Made by a program: the position numbers and the translations under genes. A stretch of DNA of 64,000 nucleotides from JAUWKC01 sp035527845 (GTDB taxonomy: Bacteria > Planctomycetota > Phycisphaerae > Sedimentisphaerales > Anaerobacaceae): assembly GCA_035527845.1 (NCBI GenBank), contig DATKZT010000112.1:1-64000 (forward strand), read 5' to 3'. Positions within the stretch are counted from its first letter, which is position 1, and each line of letters begins with the position of its first letter. Shown piece after piece: positions 8,867 through 17,344 of the stretch. Below the pieces are notes generated by a model that was not told the DNA's origin, searched no databases, and saw nothing but the letters and a program-made list of their open reading frames with translations.

Positions 8867-8970
8867 TGTCATTCTGAACGGAGCGCAGCGAAGTGCAGAG
8901 TCTGAAGCACACGGAAAGTCCGCTCTCTATTTGGCGGCCAGATGCTTCGCCTGCGGCTCAGCATGACAAA
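8867..8970. repeat. Dispersed palindromic repeat, copy 2
   Basis: It begins GTCATTCTGAACGGAGCGCAG and ends with CGGCTCAGCATGACA, again with complementary ends. The segment GGCCAGATGCTTCGC is shared almost exactly with copy 3 (12970-12985). It sits between the divergent polX and M48 genes. It provides an in-frame but probably false upstream start (8893) for the protease. Confidence 0.7.
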
Positions 8971-9009
8971 CCGTGGAAGTCAGATGCGACAGAAAGTGCT
9001 GCTGCCGAT

Positions 9010-10152
9010 ATGAAAGAAACTTCGGATCAGGCCAGAGAGTATTCGCGGCTCCAGGTTAGACTCACAATCCTGGGGCTGGGCCTGAGCGCGGTCTTTCTCG
9101 TTGTCGTGCTGCTGTCAGGGGCATCATTGCGATTGAAGGAGCTGGTCTCAACATGGACGGGGAATTTTTATTTGCAGGTCGGGCTTTATTTGGTGGTCTT
9201 TGCGGCTGTCGGCTACCTGTTATCTCTGGGGCTTGACTTCTACGGCGGTTATCTGCTGGAGCACAGGTTCAGCCTTTCCAACCAGACGGTGCTCGGCTGG
9301 GCAAGAAGGAGCATCAAAAAGGCACTGCTTTCTTTAGGCCTGCTGTTGATTGCGGCAGAGGCGCTCTACTTTTTCCTGAAACATTTCCCGCGACACTGGT
9401 GGCTGCTCGCAACGGCCGCGTGGGTGGTTTTCACCATAGTACTCGGCCGCATCGCACCGACTCTGATAATACCTTTGTTTTACAAGTGCACACCATTGGA
9501 CAAACCGGAGCTTAAGGAAAAATTGTTCGCATTGGGCGGAAGGTGTGGCGTCGGCATAAGAGCGGTCTTTGAAATTAAGCTCAGTGCTGAAACCAAAAAG
9601 GCCAACGCGGCCGTCGCAGGGCTGGGAAAAGGCCGACGGATTCTGCTCAGCGACACCATGCTCAGCAACTACACGGACGACGAGATTGAGGCGGTATTCG
9701 CCCACGAGCTGGGCCATGTGCGTCTGCGCCACATCTGGAAGATACTCGCATTCGGGGCGGCAGCCTCTCTCGTCAGCTTCTATCTGACTTTCCTGTTGTT
9801 CCGGGCGGGAACCAGGGTCTTTGCCTTCGACGGCGTTCACGACATCGCCGCCTTTCCACTGCTCGCTTTGATTCTGATGGTCGTGGGTCTGACACTGATG
9901 CCGGCACAACTGGCACACCTGCGCCGCCTGGAAAAAAGCGCCGACCTCTTTGCACTGGAGCATACGAAGAAACCCGAAATCTTCGCTTCCGCCATTAACA
10001 AACTGGCCCGTCAAAACCTCATCGACCCCTCGCCGAGCAGACTGGAGGAAGTCCTGCTTCGCGACCACCCGCCCATCTCGAAAAGACTAAGGTATATCTA
10101 CAGCGACAAACACGCCACGCCCGACCAACAGACAGACCGAACGGTTGTCTGA
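9010..10152 (+). CDS. M48 family membrane metalloprotease (Ste24/HtpX-like)
   Basis: This 380-residue protein has several membrane helices (about residues 15-35, 55-75, 100-125, 130-150 and two more after the active site). The zinc motif HELGH is at about residues 232-236, with the third ligand in EKSADLFAL. The long N-terminal membrane part and the RFSLSNQTVLGW-like loop match the Ste24/CAAX prenyl protease 1 side of the family. In bacteria these enzymes usually take part in membrane protein quality control. The frame is open upstream to 8893, but the extra 39 residues are encoded by the dispersed repeat, so I place the start at the ATG at 9010. Confidence 0.88.
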   Translation: MKETSDQAREYSRLQVRLTILGLGLSAVFLVVVLLSGASLRLKELVSTWTGNFYLQVGLYLVVFAAVGYLLSLGLDFYGGYLLEHRFSLSNQTVLGWARRSIKKALLSLGLLLIAAEALYFFLKHFPRHWWLLATAAWVVFTIVLGRIAPTLIIPLFYKCTPLDKPELKEKLFALGGRCGVGIRAVFEIKLSAETKKANAAVAGLGKGRRILLSDTMLSNYTDDEIEAVFAHELGHVRLRHIWKILAFGAAASLVSFYLTFLLFRAGTRVFAFDGVHDIAAFPLLALILMVVGLTLMPAQLAHLRRLEKSADLFALEHTKKPEIFASAINKLARQNLIDPSPSRLEEVLLRDHPPISKRLRYIYSDKHATPDQQTDRTVV

Positions 10153-10167
10153 AGGTAATGATCGCTC

Positions 10168-11271
10168 TTAACGCAGTATGTGTATGTTGCCGAGCCGAAC
10201 ACGCTTAAGGCCTGCGGCTTCGGCGGCAGCAAGACAGCTCTGGGCGTGTTTCCGGGAAGTACGCGGCAAATCGGTCATAAGAAAGTCGCCGTGAAAACCA
10301 AGAAGAGCGTATGGTATGTTCGGATCCAGGTCCGCGATAAAAGAGGCTATTGCACTGACTTCCTTAGCGTCGATATAACCCGGCACGAGCAGAGTGCTCG
10401 CGACAAGCGGCGGCGGCTCGGGACGCTGGGGTATTCGCTTTGCCGCAGCAGCAAAGTTTTCAAGGGTCCGGCGATTGTCAACACCGCAAAGCGCAAGATG
10501 GATATTGCGATTCATCGCCTTCAAATCGAACTTGACACATCCGCCGCTCTCCAGAGACAGATCCATTATTTTATTGAGAAGCTTCGGGCTCATGGAGCCG
10601 TTCGTCTCCCAGCAGATTCGCAATATCCGCTGTCGGCTCTGCCTGCGCGCCAACCGCGATGCGGCCAGCGCGTGCGGCAGTTGACACGTGGGGTCGCCTC
10701 CAAAAAAGCAGATGCAGGAGGTGTTCGCGGTTACGCTTTCTGCGAGCTGCTGTGCCGTCCGCGCCGCATCCTTTGTCGAACGCTCGCGGTAATGCCAGTT
10801 CTGACAGAACATACAATTGAAGGTGCAGGCCTCGTAAAACACGGCAAGGCTCACATAGCCGTGTTCGGCTCTTGGAGCGTGTGACCACCGAGGGTGGCCC
10901 GCGGCGCTGCCGCCTGCGCAGACCCAGTCAGCGACACAGTTTGTCGGAAGGGGGTCATAATACCACGAGACCGCCGCTTCCTGCGCCGTGCCCCCGCGGA
11001 GGCAACCGCCTTCGTTTCGCCTGACCCCACAGTAGCCTCGGCTTGCGGCCGGTATTCGACACTCGTTTTGGCAGAGCGCACATTGAACGCCGTCCACATT
11101 CCGAGGGGGCAAGGCAGGCAGGCCGAATTCCTCGCGGCTTCGCGCGTGAGTTTTTCTTAAGAACGCAAGAGAATCATCATCGGCCTCACGAAGACAATCA
11201 ACACAAATCGACAGCACGTCGGCTATTTCTTCAGAGACCCTGCCGCATTTAGTGCAGGCGGCCATAAGCAT
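10168..11271 (-). CDS. Radical SAM protein, PFL-activase-like, with N-terminal Cys motifs
   Basis: The 367-residue protein has the radical SAM cluster motif CTFNCMFC at about residues 153-160, preceded by HGYVSLAVFYEA. This is the arrangement seen in pyruvate-formate-lyase-activating-enzyme-like proteins such as those linked to AmmeMemoRadiSam. Upstream it carries CTKC...CVDC (about residues 6-26) and CALCQNEC (about residues 63-70), probably zinc- or cluster-binding. FFGGDPTCQ and WETNGS fit the SAM-binding strands. The substrate is unknown, and no AmmeMemo partner or glycyl radical enzyme is visible in the window. Convergent with the protease gene, with only 15 nt between stops. Confidence 0.82.
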   Translation of the reverse strand: MLMAACTKCGRVSEEIADVLSICVDCLREADDDSLAFLRKTHARSREEFGLPALPPRNVDGVQCALCQNECRIPAASRGYCGVRRNEGGCLRGGTAQEAAVSWYYDPLPTNCVADWVCAGGSAAGHPRWSHAPRAEHGYVSLAVFYEACTFNCMFCQNWHYRERSTKDAARTAQQLAESVTANTSCICFFGGDPTCQLPHALAASRLARRQSRQRILRICWETNGSMSPKLLNKIMDLSLESGGCVKFDLKAMNRNIHLALCGVDNRRTLENFAAAAKRIPQRPEPPPLVASTLLVPGYIDAKEVSAIASFIADLDPNIPYALLGFHGDFLMTDLPRTSRKHAQSCLAAAEAAGLKRVRLGNIHILR

Positions 11272-11300
11272 CCACGCAACAAAGGGTGATTGGATTTCTC

Positions 11301-11789
11301 TCAGCCGTTCAGCTTCCTTCTGAGCACGGTCAAATTCACGACGTCCTCTCTATTGTACTCCAACAGAAGTGCGAGCGCCTTGTTATTTCCGTAGTACTGA
11401 TACTCATACCAGAGCCTGACGGCCATTCTGCCGTCTATGCCCTGTGTCTTTCTTGCTATTGCCAGTTTCTCTTCGACCACCTTAAGCCCGCCGTAGAGAT
11501 TTTGCCGCCAGCAGTCGTACATCAGGTCTTTGTGGGTGATATATTCCGTGAGGTCGATGCCTAATTTCGTCTTTATGAAGGGCAAGTCGAAACGCGCCCC
11601 ATTGTATGTGTAGAGAATTTCCGCCTTTTTTACTGCCGCAATTACCCGCCCTGCGGTTATCCGCTCGCCGACCAACTGAATGATTTTGCACTGGCGGCCG
11701 TACTCAAGGCAGACCCCGACCACGGTCAGGTCGGCATAGTATCGGCTTAAACCTGTGGTTTCTATATCAAGATAGGCACGGCATATCAT
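11301..11789 (-). CDS. RNase H-fold exonuclease (YprB-like domain)
   Basis: The 162-residue protein has a DEDD-type exonuclease core: YLDIETTGL at residues 6-14, TYNGARFDLPF around residues 60-70, and a C-terminal YNREDVVNL. These place the acidic residues as in the RNase_H_2/YprB family. It would be a single-domain 3'-5' exonuclease-like protein. The physiological substrate is unknown. The start ATG follows GAGGGGG closely. It lies 29 nt before the radical SAM gene on the same strand, so co-transcription is likely. Confidence 0.8.
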   Translation of the reverse strand: MICRAYLDIETTGLSRYYADLTVVGVCLEYGRQCKIIQLVGERITAGRVIAAVKKAEILYTYNGARFDLPFIKTKLGIDLTEYITHKDLMYDCWRQNLYGGLKVVEEKLAIARKTQGIDGRMAVRLWYEYQYYGNNKALALLLEYNREDVVNLTVLRRKLNG

Positions 11790-11935
11790 CTCGCCCCCTC
11801 ACGGCAGGGATGGTCATACTGCAGAACCGGGCCCGCCGCCGTAACATCGGCGTAACTTGAAAGGTGCATGGACTAAGCGCAGCCGAGCCAGCACCTTCTG
11901 TATGTCTTGCCGCAACCGAAGCCACGGCAAGTAAA

Positions 11936-12847
11936 TCACGCCAGCGACTGTGCATTGGCGACCATCTTCTCAAAAACAAGCCGCTGTTCCAGCAGAGCCT
12001 TGACACGGTCCTCGGGTTCAGTGCGGGCCTCGAGCAGTATCCAGCCTTTGTAGTCCATCTTCACGAACAGGCTCATCAACTGCTGATACGGATAGTCACC
12101 AATATTCAGCTCACGCACGTGCACGGTCTCGCCGAAGCGGTCCTTGACAAGGTTGAAGTTGTACTCGAGTCCCTCACCTTCAAGGTCCTGCTCATTACAG
12201 TTCCAGCAAACACCAACGTTGGGATGTGTGGCCACATCGAAAATCCGCTTCATAATGGGCAGCTCGGAGGTCTTTCTGCCGTGCACCTCGACGCGAATCT
12301 CCTGTCCATAGTCGGCGGCATACTTTCCCAATTCATTCAGGCTCCTGCCAATCTGCTCGATGGTCTTTTCTACCGGCACATCATCAGGCAGGTTGTTCGG
12401 CTTGACCTTGACCCCGCCGCCGCCTACATCGTGCGAAAGCACTACATACTGCTTCGCCTCGTCGATATTGGCGCGCAGCTTTTGCGGATCAGGACTGTGG
12501 AATTCGAAATTGGTTCCCAGCCCCACCAGCGTCACCGGACTATCGGCAAAACGCTTCTTCACCTGCCGCCGCTGCTGGGCACTCAAGTTCGATTCGACGC
12601 CGTGGGCGTGCTGCGTGCGCAGCTCGACGCCGAGCACCCCGGTCGTTTCGCAATTCTTGATAAGGGTCGGCAGGTCCCAATCCTTTCCCCAGAGATACGT
12701 CACCAGGCCGAAACGCATTTTCGAGCCGCGTCTGCCACAGCAAAACGTTTGTCTCTCGCCGCAGGAGGTCAGGCCGGCGGCAGTAAGCAATCCGGCGGCA
12801 GCACCGGCCGACTGCGTGAGGAACCGCCGTCTGGAATAATTAGTCAT
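11936..12847 (-). CDS. TAT-exported sugar isomerase/epimerase-like TIM barrel lipoprotein
   Basis: The protein is 303 residues from the ATG at 12847. It starts with a twin-arginine signal (SRRRFL), and the hydrophobic stretch ends in a lipobox LTSC at residue 29, so it is probably a TAT-exported lipoprotein. An unusual CCGRRG follows. The rest is an AP_endonuc_2/xylose-isomerase-like TIM barrel, with conserved acidic and histidine positions in VEVHGR, CWNCNEQD and LLEART. Relatives act as sugar epimerases, isomerases or, in some 3-keto-glycoside systems, as lyases. It is on the same strand as the Gfo/Idh/MocA gene at 13051, separated by the repeat at 12910-13001. Confidence 0.8.
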   Translation of the reverse strand: MTNYSRRRFLTQSAGAAAGLLTAAGLTSCGERQTFCCGRRGSKMRFGLVTYLWGKDWDLPTLIKNCETTGVLGVELRTQHAHGVESNLSAQQRRQVKKRFADSPVTLVGLGTNFEFHSPDPQKLRANIDEAKQYVVLSHDVGGGGVKVKPNNLPDDVPVEKTIEQIGRSLNELGKYAADYGQEIRVEVHGRKTSELPIMKRIFDVATHPNVGVCWNCNEQDLEGEGLEYNFNLVKDRFGETVHVRELNIGDYPYQQLMSLFVKMDYKGWILLEARTEPEDRVKALLEQRLVFEKMVANAQSLA

Positions 12848-12909
12848 ATCCAAAATCCCTTCCAACACTTAGAGCCTATCCGAATTAGCCGTGTACACCA
12901 GAGAGTCGT

Positions 12910-13001
12910 TGTCATCTCTGAGCGCGGCGAAGAATCTCAAGCCCCCAGATGGGCTCTTTTCCCATTCGCCGGCCAGATGTTTCGCTTCGCTCAACATGAC
13001 A
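12910..13001. repeat. Dispersed palindromic repeat, copy 3
   Basis: It reads GTCATCTCTGAGCGCGGCGAAG at the left and CTTCGCTCAACATGACA at the right, so the ends pair. It shares the internal GGCCAGATGTTTCGC with copy 2. It lies between two exported-enzyme genes of the same strand. Confidence 0.7.
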
Positions 13002-13050
13002 ATTCCTTATAGGCTATCAGGATAGACTCTGATTCTCGGCTGTTCAATCC

Positions 13051-14553
13051 TTACACGTGCTCCGGAACAACATAGGGCTTGCGGTAGCCGTGAACCTCTA
13101 CAACCTTTCCGTTTCTGACTTGGGGGAAACCGGCGAGCATCTTATTGGCATCCTTGTCGCCTACGAATTTCTCTTTCGCACCGTCGAACGTAAGGTCACG
13201 TCCGAGCCGGTAAGAGATATTGGCCATGTGGCACAGCGCCGCAGAGAGATGTCCTCCCTCGATATCGGCGTTGAGGTCTTCCGGTTTACCCGAACGCACG
13301 GCATTGGTAAAGTTCTCGAAATGGCCTGCTCCGCCGGAGCCTGTCAGGTCCGAGGGGTCGGCGCTGGCGTCGGCGGTAGTGGAACTGGGGCCGGGCTCGT
13401 TCTTTCTGCCGAAGAAAGTCTCCCATGTATCGCCGCTGCTGTTAAGGTACATCCAGCCCTCGGTCCCGTAGAAAAGATTGCCGATTCTGACACCGCTCTC
13501 GTCGTTGGTATTAAGGCCGCGGACCTCGAACTGCAGAATCTTGCCATCAGGATATTCGAAAGCCGCAATCTGCGTATTGGCCGTTTCCTGTGAGGCATCA
13601 AATGCGAAGAAGCCTCCGAAAGCCCTGATTTTACGCGGATGCTCGTCCTTATTAATGCCCCATCGGGCAACGTCCATCTGGTGAACGCCCTGGTTGCCGA
13701 TGTCACCGTTGCCATAGTCCCAGTGCCAGTGCCAGTTGTATTGAAAGCGGTTGCGGTTGAACGGACGCTTCGGCGCCGGTCCGAGGAACATATCGTAGTG
13801 GACCTTCTTGAGGTAATCGGCGTGCCATTGGTACTCAGGGGCAAGCGGTTCTCCGCCCACGGTCAGACTGTACTGCTCACCTTGGGGGACCGGACCATCA
13901 GGGTACCTGCCGATATTGTTACGCCCCTTATAGCAAAGGCCCTTGACCATATAGATGTCGCCGAGCTTGCCCTCGTGCAGCAGTTTCATGGCCTGGCGCA
14001 CGTTCCTGCTGGAGCGGCTCTGGAAACCTACCTCGACAATGCGGTTGTACTTCCGGACGGCCTCGATCATCCTGCGGCCTTCCCAGATAGTGTGCGAGCA
14101 GGGCTTTTCCACGTAAACATGCTTGCCCGCCTGCAGCGCCCATATAGTGACAAGGGCATGCCAGTGGTTCGGCGTTGCCGTGGCGATGGCGTCGATATCC
14201 TTGTCCTCGAAGACCCGCCGCAGGTCATATTCGGTGGACGGCGCCACACCCTGATTCGCCTCGACGTCCCTTATGCCCTGTGCGAAAAGATTTTCATCAA
14301 TATCGCAGATGGTTTTCACACGCACGTTGGGAATCTTGGCAAAATTCTTCGCCAGGCCGTTGCCGCGGCCTCTGATGCCGATAATCGCCATATTCAGGCG
14401 TTCATTGGCTCCAAATACGCGACTATTGGCGGCAGGGACAACCTGCGGGCCGGCGCAGGAGGCCAGTGTAGTTGCGGCCAGTGCACCAACAGCCGTCTGG
14501 GTGCTGCGGGAAAGAAACTCACGACGGGAAATTTCTGGTGGATTTGAAGACAT
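13051..14553 (-). CDS. TAT-exported Gfo/Idh/MocA oxidoreductase (lipoprotein)
   Basis: A 500-residue protein with a twin-arginine signal (SRREFLSRS) and a lipobox LASC at cysteine 33, indicating export folded and lipid anchoring. The Rossmann domain shows MAIIGIRGRGNG and the catalytic-region motif YVEKPCSH. The C-terminal substrate domain has WHWHWDYGNGDIGNQGVHQMDVARWG, which is typical of planctomycete and Bacteroidetes exported members. It probably oxidises a sugar or glycoside with a tightly bound NAD(P). The start has AAGGAG at a good distance. Close relatives in this window are at 23686, 38507 and 39934. Confidence 0.9.
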   Translation of the reverse strand: MSSNPPEISRREFLSRSTQTAVGALAATTLASCAGPQVVPAANSRVFGANERLNMAIIGIRGRGNGLAKNFAKIPNVRVKTICDIDENLFAQGIRDVEANQGVAPSTEYDLRRVFEDKDIDAIATATPNHWHALVTIWALQAGKHVYVEKPCSHTIWEGRRMIEAVRKYNRIVEVGFQSRSSRNVRQAMKLLHEGKLGDIYMVKGLCYKGRNNIGRYPDGPVPQGEQYSLTVGGEPLAPEYQWHADYLKKVHYDMFLGPAPKRPFNRNRFQYNWHWHWDYGNGDIGNQGVHQMDVARWGINKDEHPRKIRAFGGFFAFDASQETANTQIAAFEYPDGKILQFEVRGLNTNDESGVRIGNLFYGTEGWMYLNSSGDTWETFFGRKNEPGPSSTTADASADPSDLTGSGGAGHFENFTNAVRSGKPEDLNADIEGGHLSAALCHMANISYRLGRDLTFDGAKEKFVGDKDANKMLAGFPQVRNGKVVEVHGYRKPYVVPEHV

Positions 14554-14658
14554 CTGCTTTTCTCCTTAAAATTTTACTGCGTCTAAACGGCCTCTCGCCC
14601 CTGACCGGAGCAAGAAGGGCGTTGGTTCATATTGACCTTCGAACACGAGTCGGCCCCT

Positions 14659-14686
14659 ATGTTAATGGTTCTGCGCCGTCTGTCAA
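14659..14686 (-). promoter_or_regulatory. Sigma70-type promoter for the gene at 13051
   Basis: On the minus strand a perfect TTGACA (14686-14681) is followed after 16 nt by TAACAT (14664-14659). It points towards the Gfo/Idh/MocA gene with a leader of about 100 nt. Confidence 0.5.
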
Positions 14687-14765
14687 AGGCTATTTTTCCC
14701 GGGCAGCAACGACCCGTTCATCTCCGGCAAGGCCGGCACGTGCAAGAATAATGTTCGAATAGGGG

Positions 14766-14793
14766 TTGAGCTTGTCGCTCAAACAGCTAAAAT
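14766..14793 (+). promoter_or_regulatory. Candidate sigma70-type promoter for the gene at 14874
   Basis: TTGAGC (14766-14771) and TAAAAT (14788-14793) are 16 nt apart and lie about 80 nt before the GTG start at 14874. Confidence 0.4.
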
Positions 14794-14873
14794 AGCACGC
14801 GACCTGTTACCGGGTTCTGATTGCAGAGAAGATCTTCTCGATCTGTTCCTTAAGGCATTAGGCAGACAAACCA

Positions 14874-15746
14874 GTGCAGGAAGAACGAACCAGAAGGCAG
14901 TTCCTGAAGGCCGCAGGGGCGGGGGCGGCTGCTGCACTGGCCTCGGCCGGCCGCGGTTATGGCGCAGACAAACTCTCCGCTGATAATCGAGCCGAAGGGG
15001 GCAAAAACCCTCAGCCCAGAGCTTTCCAGCTCGGTCTGGCCTCCTACACACTCAGAAAATTTTCGCTTGAGAAAACACTGGCGATAACCCAACGGCTGGG
15101 CTTGAGGTACATCTGTCTCAAGAGCGTTCACCTGCCGCTCGACAGCAGCGACGAGCAGATAGATGAAACGGCGAGCAAAGTAAAGCAGGCACAACTGCAT
15201 CTCTACGGCGCAGGGGTCATCTATATGAAAAACGAGGGCGAGGTGAATCGCGCCTTCGATTATGCGAAGCGTGGGGGGATGACTACAATCATAGGCGTGC
15301 CAAATCCGGAGCTGCTGACGCTGGTTGACAAAAAAGTCCGTGAGTACGACATTAAGGTAGCCATCCATAATCACGGGCCGGGCGACAAGCTATATCCGAC
15401 GCCGGGCGTCGCCTACGGAAAGATACAACAGCTCGACAATCGAATCGGCCTCTGTATCGATATCGGACACACCCAGCGGGCGGGTGTGGATCCGTCGGAG
15501 GCCGCCGAGAAGTTCGGGGACCGTCTGCTCGACGTACACATCAAGGACGTCTCGGCCGCAGCAGCAGAAGGACACACCGTGGAAATAGGACGCGGCGTTA
15601 TCGATGTACCCAAATTCATAACCACACTCTTGAAGATCAAGTTTTCCGGTATCGTCTCGTTCGAGCACGAAAAGGATGCAGAGGACCCCGTAGCGGGACT
15701 TGCCGAATCGGTCGGCTACGTCAGGGGCGTCCTGGCCGCTGTATAA
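14874..15746 (+). CDS. TAT-exported sugar isomerase/epimerase-like TIM barrel protein
   Basis: A 290-residue protein that must start at GTG 14874, because a TAG precedes it in frame. The N-terminus TRRQFLKAAGAGAAAALASAG is a twin-arginine signal. The mature part is an AP_endonuc_2-type barrel with KVAIHNHGPGD, GLCIDIGHTQRAG, DVHIKDV and SFEHEKD, which supply the usual glutamate, aspartate and histidine metal ligands. It is the second such protein in this cluster and is followed 70 nt later by the oxidoreductase-like lipoprotein at 15817. In known 3-keto-sugar pathways such barrels work on the product of Gfo/Idh/MocA enzymes; that role here is inference. Confidence 0.82.
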   Translation: MQEERTRRQFLKAAGAGAAAALASAGRGYGADKLSADNRAEGGKNPQPRAFQLGLASYTLRKFSLEKTLAITQRLGLRYICLKSVHLPLDSSDEQIDETASKVKQAQLHLYGAGVIYMKNEGEVNRAFDYAKRGGMTTIIGVPNPELLTLVDKKVREYDIKVAIHNHGPGDKLYPTPGVAYGKIQQLDNRIGLCIDIGHTQRAGVDPSEAAEKFGDRLLDVHIKDVSAAAAEGHTVEIGRGVIDVPKFITTLLKIKFSGIVSFEHEKDAEDPVAGLAESVGYVRGVLAAV

Positions 15747-15816
15747 GAGTGAAGCTGAAACTGCCAACCAGCAGCAAGAAGAACAGGATACGGATGTTTT
15801 TGAGAAAGGATTTGCC

Positions 15817-17208
15817 ATGATTAGAACAACGGCGTTAACCGGATTAGCAGCCTTCCTGATAACCCTGTCAATTTCCTGCTCCAAGAAAGAAGTGCAGGGT
15901 CCGCCGAGGGCGTTCACCGGGGCAAAGGGCGAGGTCAGGCTGATGACGCTGGACCCGGGGCATTTTCACGCGGCGCTGGTGCAGAAGACTATGTATGATC
16001 AGATTTCGCCGACGGTGTTCGTATACGCCCCGGAGGGACCGGATGTCCAGGACCACCTCAACCGCGTCGAAGGTTTCAACACTCGCGCCGACAGCCCGAC
16101 GAGCTGGGATGAGAAGGTATATACCGGCCGAAAGTTTCTCAAGAAGATGCTGCAGGACAAGCCGGGCAATGTCGTGGTTATATCCGGTAACAACAGAAGA
16201 AAGGCCGAATATATCAAGGCCTGTGTGGATGCCGGATTGAACGTATTGGCCGACAAGCCCATGTGCATCGACGGCAAAGGCTACGGGCTTCTCAAAGACG
16301 CATTCGCTTCAGCAGAAAAGAACGGCGCGGTGCTGTACGACATAATGACAGAGCGTTCCGAAATCACAACCATTATCCAAAGAGAGCTGGCGCACAACAA
16401 AGAGGTTTTCGGAGACCTGCTTAAAGGGACGCCGGATGAGCCGTCCGTGGTTCAGGAAAGCGTGCATCACTTCTTCAAATACGTGGCCGGCAATCCCATC
16501 AAACGCCCCGGCTGGTACTTCGACACCACCCAGCAGGGAGAAGGTATCGTGGACGTCACCACGCACCTGGTGGACCTCGTAATGTGGGGCAGCTTCCCCC
16601 AGGCGCCCATCGACATAAATGAGGTCGAAGTGAAAGTCGGCAGAAGGTGGCCTACGCTAATCACCCGCGAAGAGTACAAGACCGTCACCGGACTGGATGA
16701 CTTTCCGTCATTCCTGAAAGACAAGCTGGACGAAAGAGACCTGCTTGCCTGTTACGCCAACGGAGAAATAATCTTCACGGTGAAAGGAATCCATGCCAGA
16801 GTTGCGGTGACGTGGAACTACCAGGCCCCCGAAGGCGCCACAGACACCCACTATTCGATTATGAGAGGCACCAAAGCGAACGTCTTTATCCGCCAGGGCG
16901 CAGAGCAGAATTATCGGCCGGAATTGTACGTGCAGGCCACGGGGGCAAACCCCGAGCAGCTGGCAAATGCTCTGGAAAAGGCCGTCGCCGACCTCCAGAG
17001 CAATTATCCCGGCGTCGAACTCAAGCAGGAAGAGAACCTGTGGCACGTATTGATACCCGACAAATACCGCATCGGACACGAGGCTCACTTCGCACAGGTC
17101 ATGGACAGGTATCTCAAATACCTCATAGGCAAACTGCCGGCCTGGGAAGTGACAAATATGATAACTAAGTATTACATAACAACAAAGGCCCTGGAAGTGG
17201 CTAAGTAA
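15817..17208 (+). CDS. Gfo/Idh/MocA-like lipoprotein with Oxidoreduct_C-type domain
   Basis: This protein is 463 residues from the ATG at 15817, which has GAGAAAGGA 5-10 nt upstream. The N-terminus is a Sec-type lipoprotein signal with lipobox SISC, not a TAT signal. The Rossmann part carries VVVISGNNRRKAEYIKACVDAGLNVLADKPMCID, where the family's usual EKP is DKP. The long C-terminal half (PIKRPGWYFDTTQQGEGIVDVTTHLVDLVMWG onwards) matches the putative oxidoreductase C-terminal family. An NAD-binding protein exported through Sec would have to acquire its cofactor outside, so it may be non-enzymatic or use another ligand. The frame is open upstream to 15700 over the previous gene, but that is not a likely start. 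Confidence 0.8.
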   Translation: MIRTTALTGLAAFLITLSISCSKKEVQGPPRAFTGAKGEVRLMTLDPGHFHAALVQKTMYDQISPTVFVYAPEGPDVQDHLNRVEGFNTRADSPTSWDEKVYTGRKFLKKMLQDKPGNVVVISGNNRRKAEYIKACVDAGLNVLADKPMCIDGKGYGLLKDAFASAEKNGAVLYDIMTERSEITTIIQRELAHNKEVFGDLLKGTPDEPSVVQESVHHFFKYVAGNPIKRPGWYFDTTQQGEGIVDVTTHLVDLVMWGSFPQAPIDINEVEVKVGRRWPTLITREEYKTVTGLDDFPSFLKDKLDERDLLACYANGEIIFTVKGIHARVAVTWNYQAPEGATDTHYSIMRGTKANVFIRQGAEQNYRPELYVQATGANPEQLANALEKAVADLQSNYPGVELKQEENLWHVLIPDKYRIGHEAHFAQVMDRYLKYLIGKLPAWEVTNMITKYYITTKALEVAK

Positions 17209-17231
17209 GTTTTTAGACAATAATGTGATTG

Positions 17232-17256
17232 AGGCTTCACGTGAAGCCTGTTTTTT
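17232..17256 (+). terminator. Rho-independent terminator after 15817
   Basis: AGGCTTCAC immediately followed by GTGAAGCCT (17232-17249) forms a perfect stem, and TTTTTT (17251-17256) follows one base later. It closes the unit 14874-17208. Confidence 0.8.
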
Positions 17257-17261
17257 CCTGG

Positions 17262-17281
17262 ATTCCCGCTTTCGCGGGAAT
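17262..17281. repeat. ATTCCCGC hairpin repeat
   Basis: ATTCCCGCTTTCGCGGGAAT is a short perfect hairpin followed by GACA. This motif is familiar from many bacterial genomes as a dispersed repeat. It sits directly behind the terminator, a common landing place for such elements. Confidence 0.6.
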
Positions 17282-17344
17282 GACAGGGGGTGTGACTATA
17301 TAAGAACTTCATAAAAGTACCTTTGGCAGTAAAGGAGAAGCACG

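Larger units (their letters stand above)
14554..14873. other. Divergent intergenic region with promoters both ways
   Basis: These 320 nt separate two divergent exported-enzyme genes. I see two promoter candidates (14659-14686 minus, 14766-14793 plus) and no credible small gene. Confidence 0.5.
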
